From SAR86 cluster bacterium (GTDB taxonomy: Bacteria > Pseudomonadota > Gammaproteobacteria > Magnimaribacterales > D2472): a DNA stretch of 40,886 nt. A program made the translations under genes and the position numbers. The stretch lies in contig JADHNM010000003.1 of NCBI GenBank assembly GCA_016779505.1, positions 1-40,886 of the forward strand, given 5' to 3'. Of this stretch, positions 34,258-40,886 are shown one piece after another; position 1 is the first letter of the stretch, and every line of letters begins with the position of its first letter. The notes under the pieces were generated by a model, which was not told the DNA's origin, searched no databases, and saw only the letters and a list, made by a program, of their open reading frames with translations.

Positions 34258-35031
34258 ATGAATGATTTAAAAGTTGCATTGGTTACAGGAGCTGCAAGTG
34301 GGATGGGCAGAATTTCCTCTAAAAAGCTAGCTGCTGAAGGTGTGCATGTTGCAGCTGTAGATGTAAATGAAGAAGGATTAAATGAGCTCAAACAAGAATC
34401 AAATAACATTTCTATTTTTCCATGTGATTTATCGGATTCAAATGCCGTCAAGACTATGGTTCAGCAGGTTCAATCAGAGGTAGGTTCAATTGATAGAGTT
34501 ACCCAAGCAGGCGCAGTAATGCCAATGGCAAGAATTCAAGATTTAGACGCATCTTCAATAAATAATTTAATGAGAATTAATTATGAGGGTACTGTAAACA
34601 TTGTGAGTAATGTTTTGCCATCAATGCTTGAAAAAAATAATGGGCAAATAATACTTTTTGGTTCCATTGCAGGAATGTGCCCTCTCGAAAAAATGTCCGC
34701 TTATTGTGCTTCTAAAGCAGCCGTAAATATTTTTGGCGAAATCTTGGCTAAAGAGGTTAAAGATACAAATATTAGAGTTATGGTAGTTTGTCCAGCTCAA
34801 ACCGATACTCCTTTGATGAGATTTGTTGATGAGACTGATGCGCCTGATGCAATTAATACTGCAGTGAAAAAAGGAATGCTTTGCGATCCAGAGGAAGTGG
34901 TTAATCAAATCGAAAAAGACTTACTGACTGATAAAATTATTTGTTATCCTTCAAAAGAAGCTGTATATGCCACCAGGATAAGAAGATTTTTCCCAAATTA
35001 TTGGTGGAAATTAGTTCAAAAAAACTCATAA
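34258..35031 (+). CDS. Short-chain dehydrogenase, possible hydroxysteroid type
   Basis: SDR of 257 residues. Cofactor motif TGAASGMGRISS near 10-21; Asp after strand 2 (AAVDVNEEGL) favours NAD+. Active-site Ser in GSIAGM and YCASK. The normally conserved NNAG is TQAG (VTQAGAVMP), an oddity. The C-terminus (YATRIRRFFPNYWWKLV) is hydrophobic/basic. It is the first gene after a 35-base gap with a strong AGGAG ribosome site eight bases from the ATG, so an internal promoter is possible. Next to the P450, it may oxidise or reduce a steroid hydroxyl or keto group; the exact substrate is unknown. Confidence 0.82.
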   Translation: MNDLKVALVTGAASGMGRISSKKLAAEGVHVAAVDVNEEGLNELKQESNNISIFPCDLSDSNAVKTMVQQVQSEVGSIDRVTQAGAVMPMARIQDLDASSINNLMRINYEGTVNIVSNVLPSMLEKNNGQIILFGSIAGMCPLEKMSAYCASKAAVNIFGEILAKEVKDTNIRVMVVCPAQTDTPLMRFVDETDAPDAINTAVKKGMLCDPEEVVNQIEKDLLTDKIICYPSKEAVYATRIRRFFPNYWWKLVQKNS

Positions 35032-35042
35032 TAAAATAGACC

Positions 35043-36392
35043 ATGGAATATATTAATAAATTACCTCCTGATAATAGAGATCTTTCTATGTTCCCGGGGC
35101 AATATGGCTGGCCTTTTCTTGGCAAGACAGTCGAGCTAGTTAAAGATACCTTGGCAATGTGCAACAAGCACTATGATAGATATGGTCCTGTTTCTAGGTT
35201 AGACATGGTTCGTAATCAAAGAGTTTTAATGTGTCTAGGTCCAGAATTTAATGAGGCAGCTTTATTTGATCCCAATGGTAATTTTAGTGTTGCTGGTGGT
35301 TATGCAAGTTCGCTAGGCACCTTATACCCTGAGGGTATGTTGCTTAGGGATGACAAAAAACATAAAAAAACAAGAAGGGCATCCCAACCAGCTTTCAAGA
35401 CTGATGCACTTAAATCCTATGTGGATATGTTAATTCCTATTCAAGAGCGTCGCATTCAGGCGCTTCCCGTTGAAGAGGAGTTTGTATTCTATGACAATAT
35501 TCAAGAAACATTAATGGATGTCGCTGCAAGAGTGTTCATAGGCTTAGATGAAAAAAGTCCAGAAGCACAAAGATTGAGTTACCTTTTTTCAACAATTAAT
35601 GAGGGCCTGGTAACTCCCTTGCCCTATGATCTGCCATTTTTAAAATTTAGAAAATCTATGCAGGCTCGCGAAGAGCTTAGAGAATTTTTTATTTCAAATA
35701 TTCCTAAAAGAAGGGGCTCTGATGCTCAAGATATGTTTACAAGATATTGCAATGCTCAAGATGAGGATGGTGAGTATCTAGAAGATGTCGATATTGATGG
35801 GCATATGGCATTTTTATTATTTGCAGCATTTGATACCACAACAAGTGCACTGACAAATATCCTTTATTACCTAGGTAAAAATCCTCAATGGCAGGAAAAG
35901 GTTCGGAATGAAATTTTTAGTGTCAGCAATGAAATGCCTACATTTGAAGACATGGCGGAGATGACTATGACCGAATATGTTTTTCAAGAGACGTTGAGAT
36001 TCTATCCATCAGTTATGATTTTAAATAGGCGTACTACCAGAGATGTAAATGTTGCTGGATATGACATACCTGCAAATACTGTTGTTATGCTTAGCCCACC
36101 ATTTACTCACCGTATGGAAGAATGGTGGTCAAACCCTTTAGAGTTTGATCCTATGAGATTTTCTCCAGAAAGAGCCGAACATAAAAAACATGGTTTTAGT
36201 TATGTGCCATTTGGTGGCGGTGCGCATAAATGTATTGGTATGCATTTTGCAATGATGAATGCAAAACTTTATTTATTTAGATTGCTTAAAAATTATAAAG
36301 TGAATCTTAGATCTAATTACGATCCTGCATTCATGCATGTGCATCTGCCAAGGCCAATAGATGGCTTGCCATTAACTTTAACTAGGATTTAG
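35043..36392 (+). CDS. Cytochrome P450
   Basis: Haem monooxygenase, 449 residues, soluble. The N-terminus has the proline-rich FPGQYGWPFLGKT (17-29), similar to CYP26/CYP51/CYP120-type proteins. I-helix oxygen-binding AAFDTTTS is at 261-268 (Thr265/Thr266), ExxR is E316-T-L-R319, and the haem-binding loop FGGGAHKCIG at 390-399 has the axial ligand Cys397. The sequence does not show the family of steroid side-chain CYP125/CYP142 that I would recognise, so the site of hydroxylation is open: side-chain, nucleus or another sterol-like substrate. No dedicated ferredoxin or reductase gene is in the window. Confidence 0.93.
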   Translation: MEYINKLPPDNRDLSMFPGQYGWPFLGKTVELVKDTLAMCNKHYDRYGPVSRLDMVRNQRVLMCLGPEFNEAALFDPNGNFSVAGGYASSLGTLYPEGMLLRDDKKHKKTRRASQPAFKTDALKSYVDMLIPIQERRIQALPVEEEFVFYDNIQETLMDVAARVFIGLDEKSPEAQRLSYLFSTINEGLVTPLPYDLPFLKFRKSMQAREELREFFISNIPKRRGSDAQDMFTRYCNAQDEDGEYLEDVDIDGHMAFLLFAAFDTTTSALTNILYYLGKNPQWQEKVRNEIFSVSNEMPTFEDMAEMTMTEYVFQETLRFYPSVMILNRRTTRDVNVAGYDIPANTVVMLSPPFTHRMEEWWSNPLEFDPMRFSPERAEHKKHGFSYVPFGGGAHKCIGMHFAMMNAKLYLFRLLKNYKVNLRSNYDPAFMHVHLPRPIDGLPLTLTRI

Positions 36393-36396
36393 TTCG

Positions 36397-37206
36397 ATGA
36401 TTCCTCAAGGCTCCTATTTAGAAGTCGAGAATGACTTTAATTTTCATTATTATGACGAGGGAGATGGGGATGTTGTGGTTTTATTGCATGGCAGTGGAAC
36501 TGGTGCATCCGGGCATACAAATTTTAAAAATAATTTTATAGCTTTGAAAGAAGCAGGATATAGAGTAATTTTGCCTGACCTTCCTGGGTATGGTTTCTCA
36601 AGCAAGCCAGAGGATGAAACCTATTCACTGGAATATTTTAATACTAAAATACTCCAGCTCCTCGATGCACTAAAAGTTGAATCATTCTCGTTAATTGGAA
36701 ATAGTTTAGGTGGGGCACTGGCCTTAGGTCTTGCTTTGAGTCATCCCAAAAGAGTAGAGAAATTAATTCTTATGGCTCCTGGCGGTGTTGAAGACCAAGA
36801 TACTTATAACAAAATGCCAGGCATACAGAAACTTCTTGCTGATTTCTTGGGTGGAGAGATGAATCAAGAAAAAATAGAGGGCTTGCTTTCGCTTTTTCCA
36901 TATGACTCTTCAATTATTTCTGATGAAATGGTGTCAGATAGAATGGAAATACTTCCATTGATGAATTCGCAAGTTTTAGCTTCAATGACGATACCAAATA
37001 TGGAAAAAGATCTTTTTAAGATTCAACATCCTATTCTTGCTTTTTGGGGCATCAATGATCAGTTTATTCCCGTATCAGGCTCGATGAAGATTGGTGAAAA
37101 ATGTCCAAATGCTCAGATCATGCTTTTTAGCCAATGTGGACATTGGGTTATGATTGAGAAAGAGCAAATTTTTAATGAGGCCTGCATTAATTTCTTATCA
37201 GCTTAA
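36397..37206 (+). CDS. hsaD: Meta-cleavage product hydrolase, HsaD/TesD-like
   Basis: Alpha/beta hydrolase predicted to cleave the C-C bond of the seco-steroid meta-cleavage product (4,9-DSHA) into HIP/DOHNAA and a 2-hydroxy-2,4-dienoate. The oxyanion-side motif is HGSGTGASGHTNF (31-43), like the HGGGPGA of BphD/HsaD. Catalytic triad: Ser103 (GNSLGG), Asp221 (INDQFIP) and His249 (CGHWVMIE). Length 269 against about 290 for HsaD. The gene is separated from hsaC by 11 kb in the same operon but lies directly before the hydratase, dehydrogenase and aldolase that use its product. Confidence 0.87.
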   Translation: MIPQGSYLEVENDFNFHYYDEGDGDVVVLLHGSGTGASGHTNFKNNFIALKEAGYRVILPDLPGYGFSSKPEDETYSLEYFNTKILQLLDALKVESFSLIGNSLGGALALGLALSHPKRVEKLILMAPGGVEDQDTYNKMPGIQKLLADFLGGEMNQEKIEGLLSLFPYDSSIISDEMVSDRMEILPLMNSQVLASMTIPNMEKDLFKIQHPILAFWGINDQFIPVSGSMKIGEKCPNAQIMLFSQCGHWVMIEKEQIFNEACINFLSA

Positions 37207-37208
37207 AT

Positions 37209-37994
37209 ATGAATTTAAACACTATAAATGATATAGCTTCAGAGCTGTTTTTGGCTTTAAAAAACCAAGAAACAGTTCAGCCACTTTCTGACAAATATGA
37301 TGAGATAGATATTAATGATGCTTATCAAATTTCTCGAAAGTTTCTTTCCTTAAGAGAAGACCAAGGTGAAAAGGTTATTGGAAAGAAAATCGGTGTTACA
37401 AGTCCAGTTGTTCAAGAAATGCTTGGGGTCAACCAACCAGATTTTGGTTTTTTAACAGACAATATGCAAGTTAAAAATAAATCGAATTTCTCAATAAAAA
37501 ATTCTTTGATTCAACCTAGAGCAGAAGCTGAAATTGCTTTTATTTTAAAAGAAGATATTTCAGGACCTGGAATTTCAAAGGAAGATGTCATTCTCGCAAC
37601 TGATAAAATTGTTCCATGTTTTGAAATTGTTGACTCAAGAATTGATGATTGGAAAATTAAAATTCAAGATACTATTGCTGATAATGCATCATGTGGAATT
37701 TTTGTTTTAGGAGAAGGATCATCTTCCCCTGAAAAGTTTCCAATGGATGAGTTGGAGGTAATTGTTCATAAGAATGGAGAATTTTTGTCATCAGGCTTTG
37801 GTTCTGCGGTTCAAGGTCATCCAGCAGAAGCAGTTGCGTGGCTTGCTAATACTTTGGGTGAATATGACATCCCATTACTCAAAGGTGAGTTTATTTTATC
37901 AGGATCTCTGGTTCCTCTAGAGCCAGCAATTGCTGGCGATAGTTTTTCATTAGAGCTCAAGGGTGTTGGAACCTGCGAAATTAATTTTATCTAA
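37209..37994 (+). CDS. hsaE: 2-hydroxydienoate hydratase, HsaE/TesE-like
   Basis: Adds water to the C5/C6 2-hydroxy-2,4-dienoate released by the hydrolase to give a 4-hydroxy-2-oxo acid. The family signatures are GKKIGVTSPVVQEMLGV (58-74), PRAEAEIAFIL, EIVDSRIDDWKIKIQDTIADN and GSLVPLEPAIAGD. Length 261 is normal for 2-keto-4-pentenoate hydratases (MhpD/BphH). Needs a divalent metal bound by conserved acidic residues (PRAEAE region). Gap two bases on both sides, in the order E-G-F typical of the meta-cleavage lower pathway. Confidence 0.9.
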   Translation: MNLNTINDIASELFLALKNQETVQPLSDKYDEIDINDAYQISRKFLSLREDQGEKVIGKKIGVTSPVVQEMLGVNQPDFGFLTDNMQVKNKSNFSIKNSLIQPRAEAEIAFILKEDISGPGISKEDVILATDKIVPCFEIVDSRIDDWKIKIQDTIADNASCGIFVLGEGSSSPEKFPMDELEVIVHKNGEFLSSGFGSAVQGHPAEAVAWLANTLGEYDIPLLKGEFILSGSLVPLEPAIAGDSFSLELKGVGTCEINFI

Positions 37995-37996
37995 TT

Positions 37997-38920
37997 ATGA
38001 GCAAAGTCAAATGTGCAATTATTGGATCTGGAAATATCGGCACAGATCTGATGTTAAAAATTATTAAAACCTCTCAATCATTATCTTTAAATGGAGTGAT
38101 TGGCATTGACCCTGAGTCTGAAGGTCTAGCAATGGCAAAATCTCATAATATTGCGATTTCATCAACCGGCTTGCAGGGCTTTATGGAAATGGATGAGTAT
38201 CGAGATACTGAAATATTTTTTGATGCAACTTCTGCTGGTGCCCATAAAAATCATCATGATTTAATTATTAATGATGGCAAGCAGATGATAGACCTTACCC
38301 CAGCAGCAATAGGCCCATATTGCGTCCCAGTTGTTAATTTAACGGAACATTTAAAAGAAAAGAATGTAAACATGGTGACCTGCGGAGGCCAAGCTACCAT
38401 CCCAATGGTTGCAGCGGTTAATCAAGTTTCTAGCGTTAAATATGCTGAGATAGTTGCATCTGTTTCTTCAAAGTCTGCTGGACCAGGAACAAGGGCGAAC
38501 ATTGATGAATTTACTCAAACAACTAAGCTAGGGCTTGAAAAAGTTGGAGGGGCAGACAGAGCTAAAGCAATCATAGTGCTTAATCCTGCTGAGCCCCCTT
38601 TATTAATGAGAAATACTGTTTTTACTTTATGTGATCCTGTTGATCAAGAGTTAGTTAAAGATAGCATTGAGGCAATGGTAGACCGTGTTCAGTCTTATGT
38701 ACCTGGCTATAGATTAAAGCAAGAAGTTCAATTTGAAAGATTTGGCTCTAATAATCCATGCCTTATTCCTGGCTATGGTGAGTTTGAGGGACTAAAAGCA
38801 TCGATTTTCTTAGAAGTGGAGGGTGCTGGACACTATTTGCCTACTTATGCAGGGAATCTAGATATTATGACCTCTGCTGCTATGGGAACCGCACAGGAAT
38901 TAATTAAACTTAACTCATGA
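37997..38920 (+). CDS. hsaG: Acylating aldehyde dehydrogenase, HsaG/TesF-like
   Basis: Converts acetaldehyde or propanal plus CoA and NAD+ to acetyl- or propionyl-CoA. The NAD-binding GSGNIGTD is at 10-17, the catalytic Cys129 is in CGGQATIP, and VSSKSAGPGTR and LNPAEPPLLMRNTVF are classic for the DmpF/MhpF family. Length 307 is normal. It forms a channeling complex with the aldolase encoded next (ATGA overlap), where the aldehyde passes between subunits. Confidence 0.95.
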   Translation: MSKVKCAIIGSGNIGTDLMLKIIKTSQSLSLNGVIGIDPESEGLAMAKSHNIAISSTGLQGFMEMDEYRDTEIFFDATSAGAHKNHHDLIINDGKQMIDLTPAAIGPYCVPVVNLTEHLKEKNVNMVTCGGQATIPMVAAVNQVSSVKYAEIVASVSSKSAGPGTRANIDEFTQTTKLGLEKVGGADRAKAIIVLNPAEPPLLMRNTVFTLCDPVDQELVKDSIEAMVDRVQSYVPGYRLKQEVQFERFGSNNPCLIPGYGEFEGLKASIFLEVEGAGHYLPTYAGNLDIMTSAAMGTAQELIKLNS

Positions 38921-39933
38921 GTAAGCTTTATATACAAGATGTCACGTTGAGAGATGGTATGCACGCAATAAGACATCAATATGGTTTAGATCATGTAATT
39001 GAGATTGCAAAGGCATTAGATGAAGCTAAAGTTGATGCCATTGAGGTCGCTCATGGAGATGGTTTGTCTGGGTCTTCTTTTAATTATGGTTTTGGAGCTC
39101 ATACAGATAAAGAATGGATTGGAGCAGTTGCTGAGAAATTAAATTATGCAAAACTTACAACTCTTATTTTGCCTGGAATTGCAATTAAAGAAGATCTTAA
39201 GTGGGCATGGGATCTTGGGGTTAGATCGGTCAGAGTTGCAACTCACTGCACCGAGGCAGATGTTTCAAAGCAGCACATAGAGTTTGCAAGAGAATTAGGT
39301 ATGGATACCATTGGTTTTTTGATGATGTCACATATGACCTCACCATCCAACTTAGCAGAACAGGCCAAATTGATGGAGTCCTATGGAGCTGAATGTGTAT
39401 ATGTTGTTGATTCGGGCGGCGCATTGAGCATGGAAGATGTAGCAGATAGATTTAAAGCTTTTAAAGATACCTTGGATTCTTCAACCCAAACAGGCATGCA
39501 TGCGCATCATAATTTATCTTTAGGAGTTGCTAATTCAATTGTTGCTGTTGAAAATGGAGCAAATCGAGTTGATGCAAGTCTTGCGGGTATGGGGGCTGGA
39601 GCAGGAAATGCCCCTCTTGAAGTTTTTATTGCTGCAATTGATAGATTGGGGTGGGAACATGGAACAGATCTCTTTAAATTAATGGATGCTGCTGAAGAGC
39701 TGGTTCGCCCATTGCAGGATAGGCCCGTAAGAGTCGATAGAGAAACATTAACATTGGGTTATGCTGGCGTTTACTCATCCTTCCTCAGGCATGCTGAATC
39801 AGCTGCTGAAACTTATGATCTTGATACAAGAGAAATTCTTGTTGAGCTAGGAAAGAGAAAGATGGTTGGCGGTCAAGAAGATATGATTGTCGATGTAGCC
39901 TTGGATTTATTAAAAAAGAAATCTCAATCATGA
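38917..39933 (+). CDS. hsaF: 4-hydroxy-2-oxovalerate aldolase, HsaF/TesG-like
   Basis: Metal-dependent retro-aldol cleavage of a 4-hydroxy-2-oxo acid (here likely hydroxy-oxohexanoate) to pyruvate and propanal. TIM-barrel motif TLRDGMHAIRH at 10-20 carries Arg12, metal-ligand Asp13 and the catalytic base His20; HAHHN at 195-199 provides the other metal histidines. The C-terminal domain (about 280-338) is the DmpG communication domain that binds the dehydrogenase. Length 338 is normal. It overlaps both neighbours by 4 bases (ATGA). Confidence 0.95.
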   Translation: MSKLYIQDVTLRDGMHAIRHQYGLDHVIEIAKALDEAKVDAIEVAHGDGLSGSSFNYGFGAHTDKEWIGAVAEKLNYAKLTTLILPGIAIKEDLKWAWDLGVRSVRVATHCTEADVSKQHIEFARELGMDTIGFLMMSHMTSPSNLAEQAKLMESYGAECVYVVDSGGALSMEDVADRFKAFKDTLDSSTQTGMHAHHNLSLGVANSIVAVENGANRVDASLAGMGAGAGNAPLEVFIAAIDRLGWEHGTDLFKLMDAAEELVRPLQDRPVRVDRETLTLGYAGVYSSFLRHAESAAETYDLDTREILVELGKRKMVGGQEDMIVDVALDLLKKKSQS

Positions 39934-40802
39934 AAATTGGCATGACCCTTCCGGTCATGGAGCCTGATTTATCCAGGCAAGACTTAGAGGATTGGACGTT
40001 GAGAATAGATGCTGGTCCATGGTCGCATATTGCCTTGGGAGAAAGAATTTTATTTCCCAACCCTGAATTCATCTCTACTTTAAGTGCAGTCGCTGCCTGG
40101 ACCAAGCGTGTGGAGATCATTGCAACCATATCTGTTTTGACAATGCATAACCCAATATTGAGCGCTAAACAGTTTGCAACAATTGATATGATCTCAGAGG
40201 GTAGGTTTACCCTTGGTGTAGGGGTTGGGGGTAGAGAAGAAGACTATAATGCTATTGGCTCCACATGGTCTGATAGAAGGTGGGCTACACTTTCTGATCG
40301 TGTTAAAACCATGCAATCAGTTTGGTCAAAGGAATATCATCCTAGTTTAGGGCCAACACCCTTTTCTATGAATGGACCTCAAATATTGGCAGGCGCAGTA
40401 GGTCCTAAGGCCATGGAAATGTCGGCTGATTTTGCAGATGGCTTGGCTGGATTTTCATTTAATGCAGATATTGAAGAAATCAAAGATTCATTTAATCGAG
40501 TGCAAAAAGCATTTGAAGAAAAAAATAAATCTCCTAGGTTGGTCACCAGTTTCTGGTTTGGGCTAGGTAAATCTGCTCGATCAGACATTCAAACCCACCT
40601 TGAAAGGTATTTAAGTTGGATGGGAGATGATCTTGCAAGAGATTTAGCAAAAACAGCAGGTTTTTCAGGTAGTCAAAGTGATTTGAACGATTTTCTCTTA
40701 TTGGTCAAGGCTGCTGGCGCAACAGATGTAATTTTGGTGCCTACATCAAAAAACATTGAACAATTAATCTTGGCAGAAGAGGTGATTGCTGGATTTGGCT
40801 AA
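39930..40802 (+). CDS. LLM class flavin-dependent oxidoreductase
   Basis: Bacterial luciferase-like TIM-barrel oxidoreductase (FMN or F420), 290 residues. The N-terminal MKIGMTLPVMEP strand, WSHIALGERI, IIATISVLTMHNPILSAKQFATID and the GRFTLGVGVGGREEDY segment are typical of the class. The last gene of the run in the window, coupled to the aldolase by ATGA. It has no counterpart in the core steroid regulons I know. An F420 role would need an F420 biosynthesis capacity not seen here; FMN use with a separate reductase is the alternative. Function within the steroid pathway is unknown. Confidence 0.82.
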   Translation: MKIGMTLPVMEPDLSRQDLEDWTLRIDAGPWSHIALGERILFPNPEFISTLSAVAAWTKRVEIIATISVLTMHNPILSAKQFATIDMISEGRFTLGVGVGGREEDYNAIGSTWSDRRWATLSDRVKTMQSVWSKEYHPSLGPTPFSMNGPQILAGAVGPKAMEMSADFADGLAGFSFNADIEEIKDSFNRVQKAFEEKNKSPRLVTSFWFGLGKSARSDIQTHLERYLSWMGDDLARDLAKTAGFSGSQSDLNDFLLLVKAAGATDVILVPTSKNIEQLILAEEVIAGFG

Positions 40803-40817
40803 AAAATAATTATTTTT
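40802..40817. repeat. 16-bp AT-only perfect palindrome after the operon
   Basis: AAAAATAATTATTTTT directly follows, and overlaps by one base, the stop of the last gene. It could be a weak hairpin with a U tract or an AT-rich protein site. Made only of A and T, it is a poor terminator and may be chance. Confidence 0.3.
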
Positions 40818-40870
40818 ATAAAAATTGACAAATTAAATCCATCTGTTACTCGTTGATTATTTAATGTATT

Positions 40871-40880
40871 TATATAATAG
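40871..40880 (+). promoter_or_regulatory. Possible -10 element at window end
   Basis: TATATAATAG contains a perfect TATAAT at 40873-40878 with no good -35 at proper spacing (TTGATT is 14 bases upstream). The gene it would serve lies beyond the window, so this is a weak guess. Confidence 0.25.
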
Positions 40881-40886
40881 TTATTA

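Noticed and set aside
1..40886. CRISPR arrays, transposons, prophage and toxin-antitoxin genes
   Set aside because: No regularly spaced repeats, transposase motifs, phage structural genes or small paired TA ORFs were seen on either strand.

Overview
The window is a 40.9 kb AT-rich stretch of a free-living gammaproteobacterium chromosome. A one-piece PurL of about 1,284 residues, the alaS-lysC-tRNA-Ser(GCU) neighbourhood, UvrB, HflX and a NudL-type NUDIX protein all point to Gammaproteobacteria. Tiny intergenic gaps, AT richness and few regulators suggest a streamlined marine lineage; SAR86 or a relative is my guess, not something the sequence proves. I see no insertion sequence, prophage, integrase or CRISPR array, and no gene-free stretch above 300 bases (the largest gaps are 23960-24118 and 21658-21786).

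Positions 1-24 kb are housekeeping and mixed genes: tRNA-Asn(GUU) diverging from uvrB, a short MltF-like lytic transglycosylase, purL, two divergent NUDIX hydrolases, a gamma carbonic anhydrase-like protein, a dienelactone hydrolase, alaS, lysC, a Bacteroidetes-like dihydroorotase, tRNA-Ser(GCU), a GNAT acetyltransferase, a Pif1-type helicase, an AGCS Na+/amino acid symporter, a PYROXD2-like FAD oxidoreductase, an internally duplicated lipoprotein, hflX, a small thioesterase-SDR-TM2 operon and a glyoxalase II-like hydrolase. In many gammaproteobacteria csrA sits between alaS/lysC and tRNA-Ser(GCU). Here that place is held by a dihydroorotase and no csrA is visible.

Positions 24,119-40,802 form one apparent operon of 18 same-strand genes with gaps of no more than about 35 bases and many ATGA overlaps. 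It combines the meta-cleavage branch of steroid ring A/B degradation (extradiol dioxygenase HsaC/TesB, hydrolase HsaD/TesD, hydratase HsaE/TesE, aldehyde dehydrogenase HsaG/TesF, aldolase HsaF/TesG) with the steroid ring C/D (HIP) module (IpdA, IpdB, IpdC, EchA20, IpdF, FadA6, two acyl-CoA dehydrogenases). The HsaC product would be cleaved by HsaD into a 2-hydroxydienoate, processed by HsaE-F-G to pyruvate and propionyl-CoA, and a C/D-ring propanoate (HIP). HIP-CoA would be beta-oxidised, ring D opened by EchA20, ring C opened by IpdAB, and the chain finished by FadE and FadA6. Less explained members are a cytochrome P450, a second SDR, an EthD-like protein, a luciferase-like flavin oxidoreductase and a second crotonase with a lysine-rich tail. 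The first steroid steps (KstD, KshAB, HsaAB), the CoA ligase FadD3 and a KstR-type repressor are absent from the window.

The strongest signals for follow-up are this compact steroid operon; the ech/ipdC junction, where two enzymes are in one frame separated by a single TAG and the second has no ATG or GTG start; the csrA replacement; and two near-identical short palindromes about six helical turns apart in the operon's upstream region.
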